From positions 113,813,153 to 113,877,152 of the forward strand of contig OV884014.1 in assembly GCA_930367205.1 (NCBI GenBank): a stretch of DNA of 64,000 nt. The letters are read 5' to 3'. The first letter of the stretch is position 1, and each line of letters opens with the position of its first letter. Under the pieces are notes generated by a model. The model did no database searches, was not told where the DNA came from, and saw nothing but the letters and a program-made list of their open reading frames with translations. The DNA is from Acanthosoma haemorrhoidale (taxonomy: Eukaryota > Arthropoda > Insecta > Hemiptera > Acanthosomatidae). The position numbers and the translations under genes were made by a program. Shown here in pieces: positions 47,413 to 59,979 of the stretch.

Positions 47413-49254
47413 AGATACTAAAGTAAGTGAAATAATTTTACATTGTGAAACTTTTTTCATACTGCTGAATTACTTTTGTTGGGTTTTTTTATTTTTGTTT
47501 AAGATTGCAATGTATATTTTTTAATTTTAAGTAAGATTTTCTTATTTGTACATACTGAAAATGATTGTCCATAATAATTATATTGTATTTTCAGAAAAAG
47601 GTGTTGCGAATGATATTATAATAATAGAGGTGTGTCATTTATTAATATGTACAGCCCACAACCTGCCTTCCGACATGATAGAATAATCTAATGCCTTCCA
47701 TTGAAATATGCCAAGCAGTCGCACTACTTTTGAAATTTAAATGAAATCTGGATCCGGCATGAGCGAGATTTGAGAAACATTTGTGGGTTGTGGGTCGGAA
47801 ACGAGAACAGCTGACAGTGAGGGATCTAATTTGTACTACATGGCCCCCTCCGTCCTACAGGGCACCTCTACACAGGGCACGATTGGCCTGGGGCCTTCCG
47901 CGGGCGGGGGGTTGTCACCCTGTCACCCACCCTTTTCTCTGGGGCAGGAACGGCGTTTTAGCGTTTCTGTGCGAATTCGTAATTTCGCCAGGTCTTAATA
48001 TCACATGCCCTCACCATTTTAAATGAATTCCTAACATCAACCATACCTTTGAGGAAATTATTATTAAAACATCTCGTAACATTAAACCACCGCCTGCAAA
48101 AACTTCACACAATCATTTATGCGTGCAAATTAGTATTCACAGTCAAAACTGCTTTATTTGAATAAAAATCATTAATATGATTTAATGTTTTTTTTATTGT
48201 TATTATACTAGATGAAAACTAAAACGTTTCCTAAATAATATATTAGGAAAACATGTTTTTTTTCGATAGACTGTAATTGGATGTAAACTTGTTATTTTTC
48301 ATAAAATCACTTTTATTACAATTACTACAAGGTTGACAAACTAAAATTGTATGCTTATATGTTAAAGTGGGAGCTCAAATCTCACAGAAAAAATATGAAA
48401 AAAAAAATGTTTTAATAATCATTCAACTACTTAAAAAAAAGAAACAATTTTCGAAATCTAAAGACCAAAGCTTCTTCGTAAATTTTTTCAAACGGTTTTT
48501 TCTTTATTTTGCACGAATTCTATTGATTTTTTTATGAACTCAAAATTAAAAGAATTTTCCAGTTGGTGATTAAGGGCCCCCCCCAAAATAAAATGACCGA
48601 AATAAGCAGTGGTTAGCGTTTTTAAGTATGTACGTCATGGTTTATGGTACAATTATGTTTTTCTAAATTTAATATTTAAGCCTTTTTCTGTCTATTTTAT
48701 TTGCTCCTTAAGGACAAATAACTTATAATATAGTTTTGTATCTATATTGTACTATAAACGTTTGTATTTTTTTCATATGACCCGTAACATGGCACTTGGA
48801 TATGAGGCTCTTTTGAAACTTTAGTTGTTAATATTGTCATTTTACCATCGTTCTATTTGGGCAAATACGCACGGCAAATACATTTATGTATTACCTATAC
48901 ACATTTACCGAGATGTATTCTGTTCTCTAATTAGTATTTCTTCCTTACGTATTTTGTTATCCCATTACCACACAATTTTGACTAATTCAATGTCTTTGCT
49001 ACTAGGATTAGCGGATGTATAATGCCTGTTATATTGCACACTCCATTGTATTGCAATACAATTGTAATTGTAACAATTTTATTTATCAGAATGTTTTATC
49101 CTTAGTCAACACCCTTAACCTTAGTCAAACCGACTTCAGTGGCATTTTAAATGGACATGTTTCTTGTTATTTTTTGTTTTAATAATAATCGGTAAATGGT
49201 TGTAGCATATTGTAAAAAGCTTCTAAAATTGATCTCTAATGCAACAGAAAAATA
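47413..49254. other. AT-rich DNA with one GC-rich patch
   Basis: A GC-rich patch at 47780-48000 is open in two plus frames (for example RTADSEGSNLYYMAPSVLQG), but there is no convincing splice pair and no family recognised. The rest is AT-rich with many A/T runs. Confidence 0.4.
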
Positions 49255-50180
49255 TTTTGGGCAATGGTGTTACCACAAACAGGGAAGGATTAAATTTAAA
49301 TTTTGTGTTTTTCAGGTCGTTAAATTTTTTGATGCATAGGAAGCGATAACTAAAAAACTGTTTAATTTGATTATTACCTATTTCAGCATCATAAACTAGA
49401 CAACATTATATTAGAAAACAAGTAGAATTATTCTTTTTCAAAACTATTTTCAAATGGTTCAGGGGGCTTTCACCCGGCTTAATTACGCCAGGTTCTGTTT
49501 TTCGTAAAATCATGGATTTTTTATATCATTTTTTATTATCAGCCTGGAGTCCCCACTTAAAAAAAAAACCTCCTTGTTCATGAGGTTTCAGCTTAAAATT
49601 TTTATTATAATACATTTTATATTATCATCAGCAGGAATATTATTCTATTATATTATTATTCTAAGTCAATTTGTAAATTTCATTTATTATTCCTAGATTA
49701 AATATTTTACATTTTTTTTGTAAATAAAAAGTGTATTTAAGTAATTAATTTATAACAATACATCCCAGGATACAAAACAAAAAAAATAAAATAAAAGCTT
49801 TGTAATTATTTTCGCTGAAAACGCTGGTAATTTGAGGAGACGGCGTTTTCCATCACATAATTGTTTTACAAAACTTTAGGCAAATTTCTGTAACAGATCT
49901 CAACTTAATTAACATGGACTTAAAGCTTATTAAAAAAGTTTTTTTAAAAGTGAGGAATGTCTAGTCCAGTAGGCTGATAAAAAAAATCGCAAATAATCCA
50001 TGATTATACGAAAAACAGAACTTTGCACAATTTAGTCGCTTAAAAGCCCTATAAATGATTATACACAGGCAAATTCTATCTCTTTTTAAAGTCAATTTTG
50101 TACATATTTTTATCGCTTCCTATTAAACAAACCGCGTGACAACCTAAATCGTCCCTGTTGGTAATTGGAGAATGGCCCAA
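49255..50180. repeat. foldback element 3: inverted repeat
   Basis: Left arm 49255-49575 pairs with right arm 49945-50180 (inverted). Shared blocks are GGTTCTGTTTTTCGTAAAAT, TTATTATCAGCCTGGAG and ATAGGAAGCGATAA. The loop is about 370 bp. No ORF and no identified target-site duplication. Confidence 0.85.
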
Positions 50181-50319
50181 ATGAACCATCAATCATTCAC
50201 GTAATGATATATGTATATGTTAATACTCCGTATGGTACCAAATTATTGGCTTGGAGTATTCCAGACCACGACCAAACTAAATACTCCGATACGAGTTTAC
50301 ACATACAGTTGTGTCTGTT

Positions 50320-50878
50320 AATTCTTGTCTTTTTAGGCTCGTATGTGGGTTTCTATGTCAGCCGTTTGTGGAAATGGAAACCTAAATACCGTACTGTCTC
50401 GGATACAGGAAGAGGAATGGAATTAAAATAAACTAGTGACAGAGGGTAAAGGTAATGTGGGAACATTTTGTTTCATTAACTTCGATCCGCCAATGTTTGC
50501 AACAATACTCGATCTCATCAAGGTGTTTTTGAAGGTTATGGGATGCTATATGTGGGGTCTGGGATGACAAGAAATGTGGCCAAGAAGGAATTGGGGTAGA
50601 GGGGACATCAGCGGTGTATAGGTTGTAGAGGATGGGACCCATAACACTGCCCTGTGGAACTCCTACTTTTAGGGGATAGTTAGAAATAGTTAACCACAGC
50701 GGACTTGGAAGAAGCGGTTTGAAAGGTAGGATTGTAGGAGTAGTAAAAAGTGGTAAATACCTTTCAATAAGTCAACCAATCCTGCGTGCCAAACCCTGTC
50801 AAAAGCGTGAATTATGTCTAGAAAGGCAGCAGTGCAATACTGTTTGGTTTGAAGAGCTGAGGAGATGTTACACATCCT
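50320..50878 (-). mobile_element. family A LINE, RT core with catalytic box deleted
   Basis: On minus it encodes CTAAFLDIIHAFDRVWHAGL (RT motif A with one catalytic Asp), then VGVPQGSVMGPILYNLYTAD (motif B region). It jumps from WPHF to LSSQTPHI, deleting the block that holds the two catalytic Asp in the copy at 34680. HNLQKHLDEIEYCCKHW, NETKCSHITFTL and the LGFHL-region codons follow. The frame is broken near 50690. This is the most 5' portion of family A in the window. It is non-functional. Confidence 0.9.
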
Positions 50879-50880
50879 AA

Positions 50881-53100
50881 CAATTCAGTTTTTTGTTTTT
50901 TCATAATCTTAATCATTTTTTATACAAGCCATGTATTTATTTGTTACTCCCATGTTAAATTTCTGTTACTTTTATAAAAACATTTGTATTAATTAATATT
51001 TCATTTCACTCCAAACAATCTCAGACAAGTTGATATTTCATCTATGTCATCGAATAAATTCCGAGATGTAGAATTTAGCAAATAACATCTGAGAACATAT
51101 TGTGTAGTAATTGTACCCTAAGCAGATAACGAACCGATGGCACAATAATAAATTATATGTATATATAAAGATTCTATGTAGACCATCATACTGTATAATG
51201 CGAAGGCATTGACCCAGCCCAGGGTGTGAAGTCCAGACTACGCGTCAAATGATGAAGTCCCACCACATTCCTCTAATGGGTTCCAATTTTTATATCAGAA
51301 TGCCTCGAGAGTAACTGGAATTAACCACTTATTCAAAGATTCTTTTTTTTTAACGGGTACTTCCAAATAATTTTTTTATTTTTTTCCTTCTTAGATATAA
51401 CAATCTATAACCGACTAAACAAGTTATCTGAAAGATGGCAAAAGAAACCTGTTTTTAGAAAATGTTCAATTTCAGTTTTTTCTAAACCCTATGCAAAGTA
51501 TTTGCTAAATATTTTCTCAACTTATTATGGTAATAAAGGTGGAGGAGTCACTTATGTAATATATATAATTGTATCACTAACAAATGATACGTTTGTCAAT
51601 AACATCCTAATAACTGTATCTCTTAACTTATCAGCTCTATTGTAATTATCAATACTTATTTTCCTTCCCCACGACCTTTTAATAATATCTATACTATTAT
51701 CATTACCATTATCATTCTGACCTTTCAGTGATATCTGTATTATTATCATTGCTATTATTATATATAAACTCCCCTAGTCTTAAGAACGTTGTAGATCCCT
51801 TTGCGTAGTCAGTAAGCCCTCAGCTGTAACCATATATAATTGTACATATTGTGATTTATAACAAATAAAAGTTTTTTTAAGAAGTCTTGATTAGCAAAGT
51901 TATAATTGTCGATCACAACAATACTCATTTAAGAGTTTTAAAGTTTATACTGAGTGTAATTTTGCTAATATATTATAATGGTAATACTTCTGTGAAAGTG
52001 TTTTGTTTTCTTGTTCATAAGAAGACAACGAACAACAATAGATGGACCTCGCAGCCCTATATGGGTCAAGTGAAAAATATTTAATTTGTAGAATCTATAT
52101 TGAATTCTGTAATGATTTTTTTAACAAGGGAATAAGAAAAAATATATATATAATTTAAATAATATCAAACTAATTTGGGAGGTCTCTCACTTATTCAAAC
52201 TGGCTTCCACACTTTGATCTGACACATGTGATCACTTTCAAGTGTCTCAGCCAATACCCTACGAAGGTCTAATAGTGACTGATTTGAACAGCGTTCAAAG
52301 TCGAACACATGGCTGACTTCTCTGTCTAGCACAAGCTGATCCCCTCTCCGTATATTTGAGGTTTCTCACTCATAACTGCTCTCATGTGTCATGTGTATTT
52401 CCAACTTTTTTCTCTAACAAGATATCGATTTTAATTTGATCGTAACAATATTATTATAATATAAATATACAAAAAAAAACCATTTAATTTAGAGTATTAA
52501 TTCATATACCGCGCATCCGCCCTTTTGCTCTGAAATTATTATTTTTAATCTGAGACATGCAAATCTCACATAATGGGGGGAAACGTCCCCCCTCCCCCTA
52601 ACAAACGGCCTCTTTTGCAGGCTCTGCGCTGAATAGAGAAAATTATAAAAAATAAAAATGAGAAACTGTATCTGGGGTGGGCTGGCCCGGGTCCAGTATA
52701 AAAAGGCACATATAGAATCCCTTCTGGCCAAAGGGCTCATATCCTTTGGACTTCCATCTGTCCTGCGAAGGGACCAAGCACCGCTCTTTGTGCAGTTCGC
52801 TTCATTTCATACGATGGAAAACGGAAAACAAATCTCTTTACATATCCCTAGTCCATGTATTACTTCATTCTAGTCATCGCATTTTTTGTAAACTGCACAA
52901 AGGCAGCCGTACATATCATTCTTGAGATTTTCCTATTACACATATCTTCTTTTCTGTGTAGTAATAGAGAATCCAAGTTTGTGCAGCTATAATTGATCAA
53001 CTCTCAACTTAGCCCAAAAACATACATTACATGCAGTAGCGGAAGAAAATAATAAGTTATGAAAACTTTTTTAAGTGAGCGAAACGGTTTATAAGTGAAA
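50881..53100. other. AT-rich spacer
   Basis: Open frames at 51552-51749, 51887-52084, 52489-52740 and 52658-52873 have no supportable assignment. A possible retroelement-like tail (ACAAATAAAAG) is near 51860. Confidence 0.45.
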
Positions 53101-53104
53101 TCAA

Positions 53105-53837
53105 GAATTTATTGAGATAAAATTACAATCTGCCTTATTGGACAATAAGTAATTGTGATGAATGATATCATTCATACCATATTTACAATTTTCATTCGCT
53201 CGCTCATTCATACAGTATTTGCAAATAGCCAAGAGACCTCCGAAATCCCCATAGTTGCCAGCTCGCATGCGAAAGAGGAAGCGGAGTCTTAGGAAATCCC
53301 ACACGCTCCTATATCAGCCACGTCACTAGGTACGCGAGAGCAGGGCATGATTGGAGAAACTGGTCATTGCCAGGGCTACCACTGTCACGCATTTATAGCA
53401 GGTCACGAGGCTACTGCCATTTTAGTCTCCGAGGAGGATTGTAGGGATGAGTGGTGCAGTGCAATGACTAGTTAGTGTGGTTGGATATGTTACTATAACT
53501 TAGTAGGGATGTGTTCGAGAGTGTAAGGTATATCAAGATTGTTATGAAGGGTTTTGTTGCTGACGTAATAAGGGGCATTTACTATGGTTCTCAGGACTTT
53601 TGATTGAAAGGATTGGATGCGCTTCATGTTAGACTTCTTTGCTGTCCCCCATAGCCCTATTCCGTATGTCCAGATTGGCTGAAGTATAACTTTGTAGTTA
53701 AGTAATTTATGTTTTATTGAGAGATGGGATGTTTCTATGAAGCAGTTTGTACAGTGGTGCAAAGCGTCTGTTTAGTTCTTGTATTTTTAGCCTCGTATGT
53801 AGGTTCCATGTCAGCTGTTTGTCGAGGTGGAAGCCCG
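53105..53837 (-). mobile_element. family A LINE 3' end
   Basis: From the family 3' end (GATAAAATTACAATCTGCC at about 53118) through the UTR core to the RT C-terminal codons. The minus frame at 53493-53762 reads KVILQPIWTYGIGLWGTAKK and VLRTIVNAPYYVSNKTLHN. It is truncated near the LGFHL block. Confidence 0.9.
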
Positions 53838-53984
53838 AGTGTCTATATTTGGAAGTCTATTCCACCCTTAAAGTAATATACCATTATTCTAGGAGTATGC
53901 CCTTTAAGAACGAACATTTCTGTACTAGGTCCTGATAAATTTACAATCGACGTAAATAATACAAAAAATATTATGAAATGAGAA

Positions 53985-54065
53985 AAATAATGGTTTCGAA
54001 CCGAGGATGTACCTATTAAGGAGTCAGAGCGGTTGTCCTTTGAGAGGTAGTCACAAGAGACCTCA
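53985..54065 (-). repeat. SINE fragment with B box
   Basis: On minus, CATCCTCGGTTCGAAACC carries a consensus B box preceded by an anticodon-arm-like CCGCTCTGACTCCTTAATAG. No clear A box remains. Confidence 0.45.
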
Positions 54066-54520
54066 GGATCGATGAAAAGGGGAAAGAATGTGTGGGAATA
54101 AATCAAGGATATGCCCACAGCTCTTCTGTGGGCCATGAAGGAGGAGGCAGCACAGTGAGAGAAACAAATCAAATAAAAAAGAAAACTTGTTAAAAGAGAA
54201 TGAAGGTGCTGCTGGGGTCCGGATTGGGCCGCTGTATCTCCCAATTTACCGGCTACGTGAGTCGATTCCACAAGGCTGAAGGGAAATAAATCACCGAAAC
54301 TTATTTCTAAGGCACACGCAGGGGGCGGTTGTCATCGGCCGTTAATGTCCCCGAGTGCTCTCTGCACACGGGCCATTTTATATTTAATTTCTAGTCTAGT
54401 GTGACGGAGAGCAATTTGACAGATAGGTATATTCCGGAACAAAATCACCCATGAAGTACACATAAGAAATTCAATACTTCAAAAACATCTATTACATTGT
54501 ATATGTATTATAATAATGTA

Positions 54521-54760
54521 TTACAAGTAGCAAGTATCTGTCTGGACGGTGAGGAGGCGTTGGAACGTGCGGGTTTTAAAGGTTCTTAAGGATGAAGTAC
54601 AGTGGATATTAGAAGGAAGGAATCTCCAGAGGTAGAGTGGAGCGAGCGATGATGGTACTATCGTAAGATGCAGTTTTGTGGGCAGGAACATAAAGGACAG
54701 AGAAACGGAATTAGACTCAGGATTATTATGGAAACCCACCTTCACCAATTAAGAAAGGAG
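54521..54760 (-). mobile_element. probable CR1-like LINE C-terminus relic
   Basis: One minus frame reads YVPAHKTASYDSTIIARST and the overlapping frame SLRTFKTRTFQRLL. Together they resemble the vP-x-h-x-T, S, LP, and tFK-x-x-L ending of CR1/RTE-type reverse transcriptases, split by frameshifts. The assignment rests on a short degenerate stretch. Confidence 0.4.
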
Positions 54761-54889
54761 TCTTTGGTTCCTGACTGACCAGGCGGTAGAGACATTTTGG
54801 GGGTCCAAATCATAGGATGTGCTATATTTATCAGGTCGAGACATAAGTAAGTTCCGATGCAGCTTAATAGAATCTATTGTTCGTATCCA

Positions 54890-55600
54890 AAAAGAACATA
54901 TTCGTCATGTAATGGTTCGGGAATTTAACCAATAGTGGTAGGGCGACAGCTGAAAAAATATGCAGTGTATATGGTGAAGGACTAATAACTGATCAGGCAG
55001 TTAGAAATTGGTTTATAAAATTCCGTTCTGGAGATACGACCATAAAAGACGAACCGAGGGCGGGGCGTCCTTCCGGCTTTGACGACAAAAGGCAATATTG
55101 GAGCAAAATCCACGTAAATCAGCAAAAGGTATATCAGAAAGGTTGAATACATCACAATCAACTGTTAACCACCACCTGGAGAAGTTAGCAGGTTAGGAGT
55201 GTGGGTACCTCACGATCTCAGTGAACGGAATAAAGAAGATCGCATGTCTATCTCTACAAGTCTGCTCTCACGAGTAAAAATTTTAAACAGGATTGTAACA
55301 GGCGATGAAAAATGGGTTAACTATGACAATATAGTCCGCAAAAGACAGTTGCTTTATAAGAATCGACCACCCCTACCAGATCCGAAAGCAAACATCCATG
55401 GCAAAAAGATTTTATCGTGTGTATGGTGGGATTGTCAAGGAATAATTCACCACGAGTTGTTTAAGTCAAGTTTAACGATCACTGTGGATAGATACGTTCA
55501 GCAGTTGCAAAGGGTGCAAGAGAAACTCTATGAAAAGTGTCCTGCACTCGTCAAAATGAATATAATTTTGTTATTTAATGAGAGAAATATAAATGTCTGA
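54890..55600 (+). pseudogene. mariner transposase relic
   Basis: Tc1/mariner transposases cut and paste the element at TA sites. This copy keeps, across frameshifts, the N-terminal helix-turn-helix region (FIKFRSGDTT and DEPRAGRPSGFDD). It also keeps the second helix-turn-helix with SERLNTSQSTVNHHLEKL, the linker WVPHDLSERNKEDR, and the first catalytic Asp in VTGDEKW (55304-55306). CVWWDCQGIIHHEL and the region up to KMNIILLFNERN follow. At that point the usual catalytic HDNARPH reads FNERNIN, so the second catalytic Asp is lost. The last third, including the third Asp, is missing after about 55600. Frameshifts and a stop occur near 54940, 55080 and 55195. No terminal inverted repeats were identified. 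The frame 55199-55600 is its largest piece. Confidence 0.9.
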
Positions 55601-55925
55601 TAAAAAAACGGAAGTTACTTATGACTCGACCTAAATAGTTATATGAACTGCATATACAAATTTGTAGGTCAGTTACATGACGCATGTAGAATATAAAAGA
55701 CAGTTGATAAATGTGAGTATTATTATTTTAAAAGTTGTGTCGGTATAAAGTACAGTTTTGCCACTTAATAGTTTGTATAGTACAGGATAATAACTTCACA
55801 AGTGTTGAATAGAAAAAAAATACCAAATGCAAAGCTCAAATAGCATTAGTATTTGTAGTTCTAAATGAGTTTCTTCTTTAATTTTTTCGTTTAATTATCA
55901 ACCAAAGAAAAAAATCACTGGCCGA
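55601..55925. other. AT-rich spacer
   Basis: Nothing recognised. Confidence 0.45.
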
Positions 55926-55929
55926 AGAA

Positions 55930-55985
55930 GCCCCTCTACGAACTGAGCTAGTCGGTTCAAGTAACGATCTTCACGATGAGATCTC
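55930..55985 (-). repeat. SINE fragment with A box
   Basis: On minus, GACTAGCTCAGTTCGTAGAG is a near-consensus tRNA A box. No B box follows at the expected distance, so the element is truncated. Confidence 0.5.
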
Positions 55986-56890
55986 GTCACTTCACAGGAC
56001 AGTCGGAGTGTGTCAGGATTCCAGGCTCAGGAGTCCCAGAGTCTCACAATAAATTTTGGTTTCATTGGCATCTAATTATTTACAGTAGTTAGATCAATGC
56101 CATATTGAAAATTTAATTTTTTTTTTAATGTGTTCTTTCAAACTATTTAAGTAGTCAGTATTGATTAAAACTAACTAATGTGGCAATACAGCCCTTTTCT
56201 CTCAAAAAGCCACGGTGTTTTGTAATCACTTGATGAAGGAGTAATTTATTTTATTATTTAGTCAAGAAATGTGAAGTTGGCGTTGTGTTAGTCATTGGCC
56301 AAATAAACCATGTTTCGTGTTCATTCGGCAAAAATTGACACATTTTGACTGAAAATTTAAAACAAGGTTACAAAGTATGGTAAAAATTATCGCAAAGTGA
56401 ATCGCTAAAACTTGTTTATGTTTAGATTTGTAAGACATTTCATTAATGTTTTCTATTTATGCCCTCAGCTGAGTATTGGTCCTATACCTGTAAATTAATG
56501 TCAATTCAGAACAGTTAATTAATACGTTACTGCTTTATAACCAGCAACTTATTTTGGAAAGGCAATGAATAGTTTTTCGTACAGGATATTTTATAAACAA
56601 AAAAAAATCACTTAACTTCTACATTTAGACAGTAATACTTACAATTTAAACCATATAACTCAGTGACATTGCTATAGTAACGGGTCTAGAACTGTTGCCA
56701 CCAAGTCACGAATTTGTTATCATAGCAGTAATAAATAGTAAAATAAAACACAAATATAACATTATAGTAATCGATATTAATAGAAGTAAAGTTCAGTAAA
56801 ATAAAAATCCGAACACCAGAATGGTTGAAAAAAAAATGTAAAATTGACAAAAAATGAGTTTTTAAGAATGTTTTGGCTCTGTATGCATAG
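55986..56890. other. AT-rich spacer
   Basis: Nothing recognised. Confidence 0.45.
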
Positions 56891-56894
56891 AGTC

Positions 56895-57182
56895 CTTTTG
56901 AAGAAACTTGAGCAGCACCCGAGTAAACTGTAAGGGAAGCAGATAGGTTTAGGGAAGGTTTTTAAACGGTTAGAAAGAAACGATAGAAACCAGCTGCCAG
57001 AGCTAATATATTTCTATAGAAAAGGTTACTGATTTTAACTGGGACAAAAAGAACGGTATCAAATGCTTTGGAAAAATCTATAAGACCAATTGACAGGTAT
57101 GGTAGTTACTAATGATAATAGCTTGAGCAGATTGGAAAGAGTCAAGAACTAGAGACTGTTCAAGGAAATGGAAGATTTTATA
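56895..57182 (-). mobile_element. LINE reverse-transcriptase relic (motif A region)
   Basis: On minus one frame reads FLEQSLVLDSFQSAQA and, after a one-base shift, DFSKAFDTVLF, the conserved hD-x-SKAFDxV block with a catalytic Asp of non-LTR reverse transcriptases. It differs from family A (LDIIHAFDRVW), so it is another LINE clade, probably CR1-like. Confidence 0.6.
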
Positions 57183-57186
57183 ACTA

Positions 57187-57729
57187 GTCCTAAGAACAAT
57201 AGTAAATGCCCCTTATTACGTCAGCCACAAAACCCTTCATAACGATCTTAATATACCTTACATTATTGAACTCATCCCTTCCAGGTTCATGAAATTCCAT
57301 AGTAACCTATCCAACCACCCTGATCCCCTAGCACAGTCATTGCACTGCACCACTCATCCCTATAATCCTCCTCGGAGACTAAAACGGCAGTGGCCTCATG
57401 ACCTGCTATAAACGCGTGACAGTGGGTGGCCTGGCAATGGCCAGTCTCTCCAATCATGTCCTGAGCGTATGTGGCTCTCACGCTCTTCGTCAGCCTCTAC
57501 TGGCTCGTATCCGGTGACGAGCGTGGGGGACTTCCCAACACTCCACTTCCTCTTTCGCAAGAGAGGGAGGTGACAAACATGTGGATTTAGGAGGCCTCTG
57601 GACTTTTTGTAAATATTGTATGAATGACCGAATGAATGATGAAATGTAAATATGGTATGAATGAGAACATTTATCTCAATTACTTATTGCTTAATAAGGC
57701 AGATTGTAATTTTAGCACAATAAAGACAA
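57187..57729 (+). mobile_element. family A LINE 3' end, complete to the terminal signal
   Basis: The segment encodes VLRTIVNAPYYVSHKTLHND, HPDPLAQSLHCTTHPYNPPR and WPHDLL, followed by a stop. The 3' UTR runs to the end GGCAGATTGTAATTTTAGCA followed by CAATAAAG. It abuts the CR1-like relic on the left. Confidence 0.9.
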
Positions 57730-58545
57730 AGCTATTTTAGCTAAAACAAAGACCTGCTACCACGATCCATAGGAGTGATGCCCAAGCATAAAGTGCAAAA
57801 GTGGAACACACCGGCAATAAGTAGCGACTGCCGCAGTTGGAACAGATATATCTTAGCCTACCAGCTGTGTACTATCGATGGCATCGTCGAGGCCGAGTAA
57901 CGGATAGCAATCTTTGTATTTCTCCGATTTGTATGTTTGTATTGCTAACAAACACAGCTACAAGAAGGTCCGATGCGACACAATTTAACAAGGATGTATA
58001 GTGTTGCAAAAAAATTTAAATAAGGCAAAATTACAAACTTATCTTATTAGCCTGTCACAAAAAGCCTTATGAAAGAAAAAAATGTTTTAAAATAAAATAT
58101 TTAATCCTTTCTGGAATTTTTTATTCGTATAATTTATAACATTGCTTAAATTGGCTAATTCTTTATTCAATTATTTCACCTCAAGCGATATTTTGTTCCT
58201 CTAACTACTAAACTCATGAATACTGTATAATACTGAATATCCTCAGTAGTCTTCTATTTAACAACTTCACGACGATCTAGTGGGAAATCAATAGCTGGAA
58301 AAATTTCGTCGCGTGCAAGATAAAAGATAAAAAAAATCATCAAAATAAATCAGCGCTTTGGTCCTTTGGCTTTGAATGCTGACAATGGCACCGGGATTTG
58401 AGACGCTTCTCCATTCAGTTGTTGATGATGATGAATTACAAGAGAGTTCCCGACATGGTTTTTATGTCACCTGGGGGGGGGGGATTTTCGTATATGATCG
58501 GAGCTTAAAATCTCACTAAAACTGTTTTCGTTTTTTTTAAACAAC
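57730..58545. other. spacer with a diverged family A-like end
   Basis: 58008-58055 weakly resembles the family A 3' end in reverse. A G run (about 58472-58481) is present. No gene was found. Confidence 0.4.
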
Positions 58546-58547
58546 AA

Positions 58548-59247
58548 CTTTATTATGATAAAATTACAATCTGCCTGATTGGGCTGTAAGTAATTGTGAT
58601 AAATGATCTCGTTCATACCAATTTTCATTCACTTGCTCATTCATACAGTATATACAAACAGCTCAGAGACCTCCCCAAGTCCACATGGTTCTCACCTCCC
58701 TCTCGTGCGAAGAAGGAAGTGGAGTCTTGGGAAGTCCCCCACGGTCCTCCGTCAGCCCTGTCACCGGATACGAGCCAGCGGATGCTGAGGATTATAGGGA
58801 TGAGTGGCGCAGTGCAATGACTGTGCTACGGGATTAGGGTGGTTGGATAGGTTACTATGGAATTTTATGAACTTGGAAGGGATGAGCTCAAGAATGTAAG
58901 GTATATTAAGATCGTTATGAAGTGTTTTGTTGCTGACGTAATAAGGGGCATTTACTATTGTTCTCAAGACTTTTGATTGAAAGGATTGGATACGCTTGAT
59001 GTTCGACTTTTTTGCTGTCCCTCATAGCTCTATTCCGCATGTCCAGATTGGCTTAAGTATAACTTTGTAGATTAGTAATATGTTTTCTATTGAGAGATGG
59101 GATGTCCTTTGAAGTAGTCTTTACAGTTGTCCAACGCGTCTGTTTAGTTCTTGTATTTTTAGCCTCGTGTGTGGTTTCTATCTCAGTCTTTTGTCGAGAT
59201 GGATGCCTAAATACCTTACTGTCTCAGACACGGGGAGAGGAATCAAA
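58548..59247 (-). mobile_element. family A LINE 3' end, about 700 bp
   Basis: From the 3' end (GATAAAATTACAATCTGCCT at about 58558) through the UTR to RT C-terminal codons and the LGFHL region (GTCTCAGACACGGGGAGAGG near 59220 on plus). A deletion in the UTR joins GGATGCTGAG to GATTATAGGG. With the plus-strand copy at 57187-57729 it forms an inverted pair about 0.8 kb apart. Confidence 0.9.
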
Positions 59248-59979
59248 ACCAAAACTTTAAACCACTTGTATACTTAATAATTTTTATAACGCTTACAGTA
59301 TTAACATTTGCACCGGAATTATTTACGGTAGGTTTATTACATGTATAGCCAGCCGGGTACTTCTGTAACGATCTCAATTCCATTGGCATTTCAGACCTTC
59401 AAACCCTGATCATATGTATTATAAGGACAAGTCATATTTGTACCACTGCTATGATTTTTTGATATTTCAATAATGAAATAAGCATGATATTTTCTGTTAA
59501 GCATAGGTAGTCTGTTGAAGGCAATGTTGGTGTTTAATAGCTCTCATGAGTCTAGTATTTAGACCACAACATGTAAGGTCTACACATGGATAAATATTAC
59601 AAATAAATAAATAATAATTATATGAAGGATTTATGACAGCAATTTTATGGCACACATATGGTACACAGTTCATCTTTGTGAATTTCTCCGCACTAAATAT
59701 TAAGGCAATGGAAGTAAATTTTAACTTATTTTGTTTGTGTTGTTGCATTTAATGAACTTTCTAGCGATTTGACATATAGCATCAACATGTATTAAATAGC
59801 AAAGCTCTAGGTTGTCGTCACTGTCCCAGATCGATCACACCATAATACTCAACTTAGTAATACGTAATTGAAATTTTTTGCTTCCTCCAGTATAGTTTAG
59901 TATGGAAACCTCCCCAGTAATACAAAGCTTGCGCTTTCTTTGACATTTCTCTGACACGAAATATTTTTTTATATTGCAG
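59248..59979. other. AT-rich spacer left of the plus-strand candidate exon
   Basis: Nothing recognised except the acceptor described with the exon candidate. Confidence 0.4.

Noticed and set aside
53843..54271. 142-codon minus-strand ORF as a gene
   Set aside because: It crosses the boundary of a family A LINE copy and includes a SINE B-box fragment; no domain or splice support.
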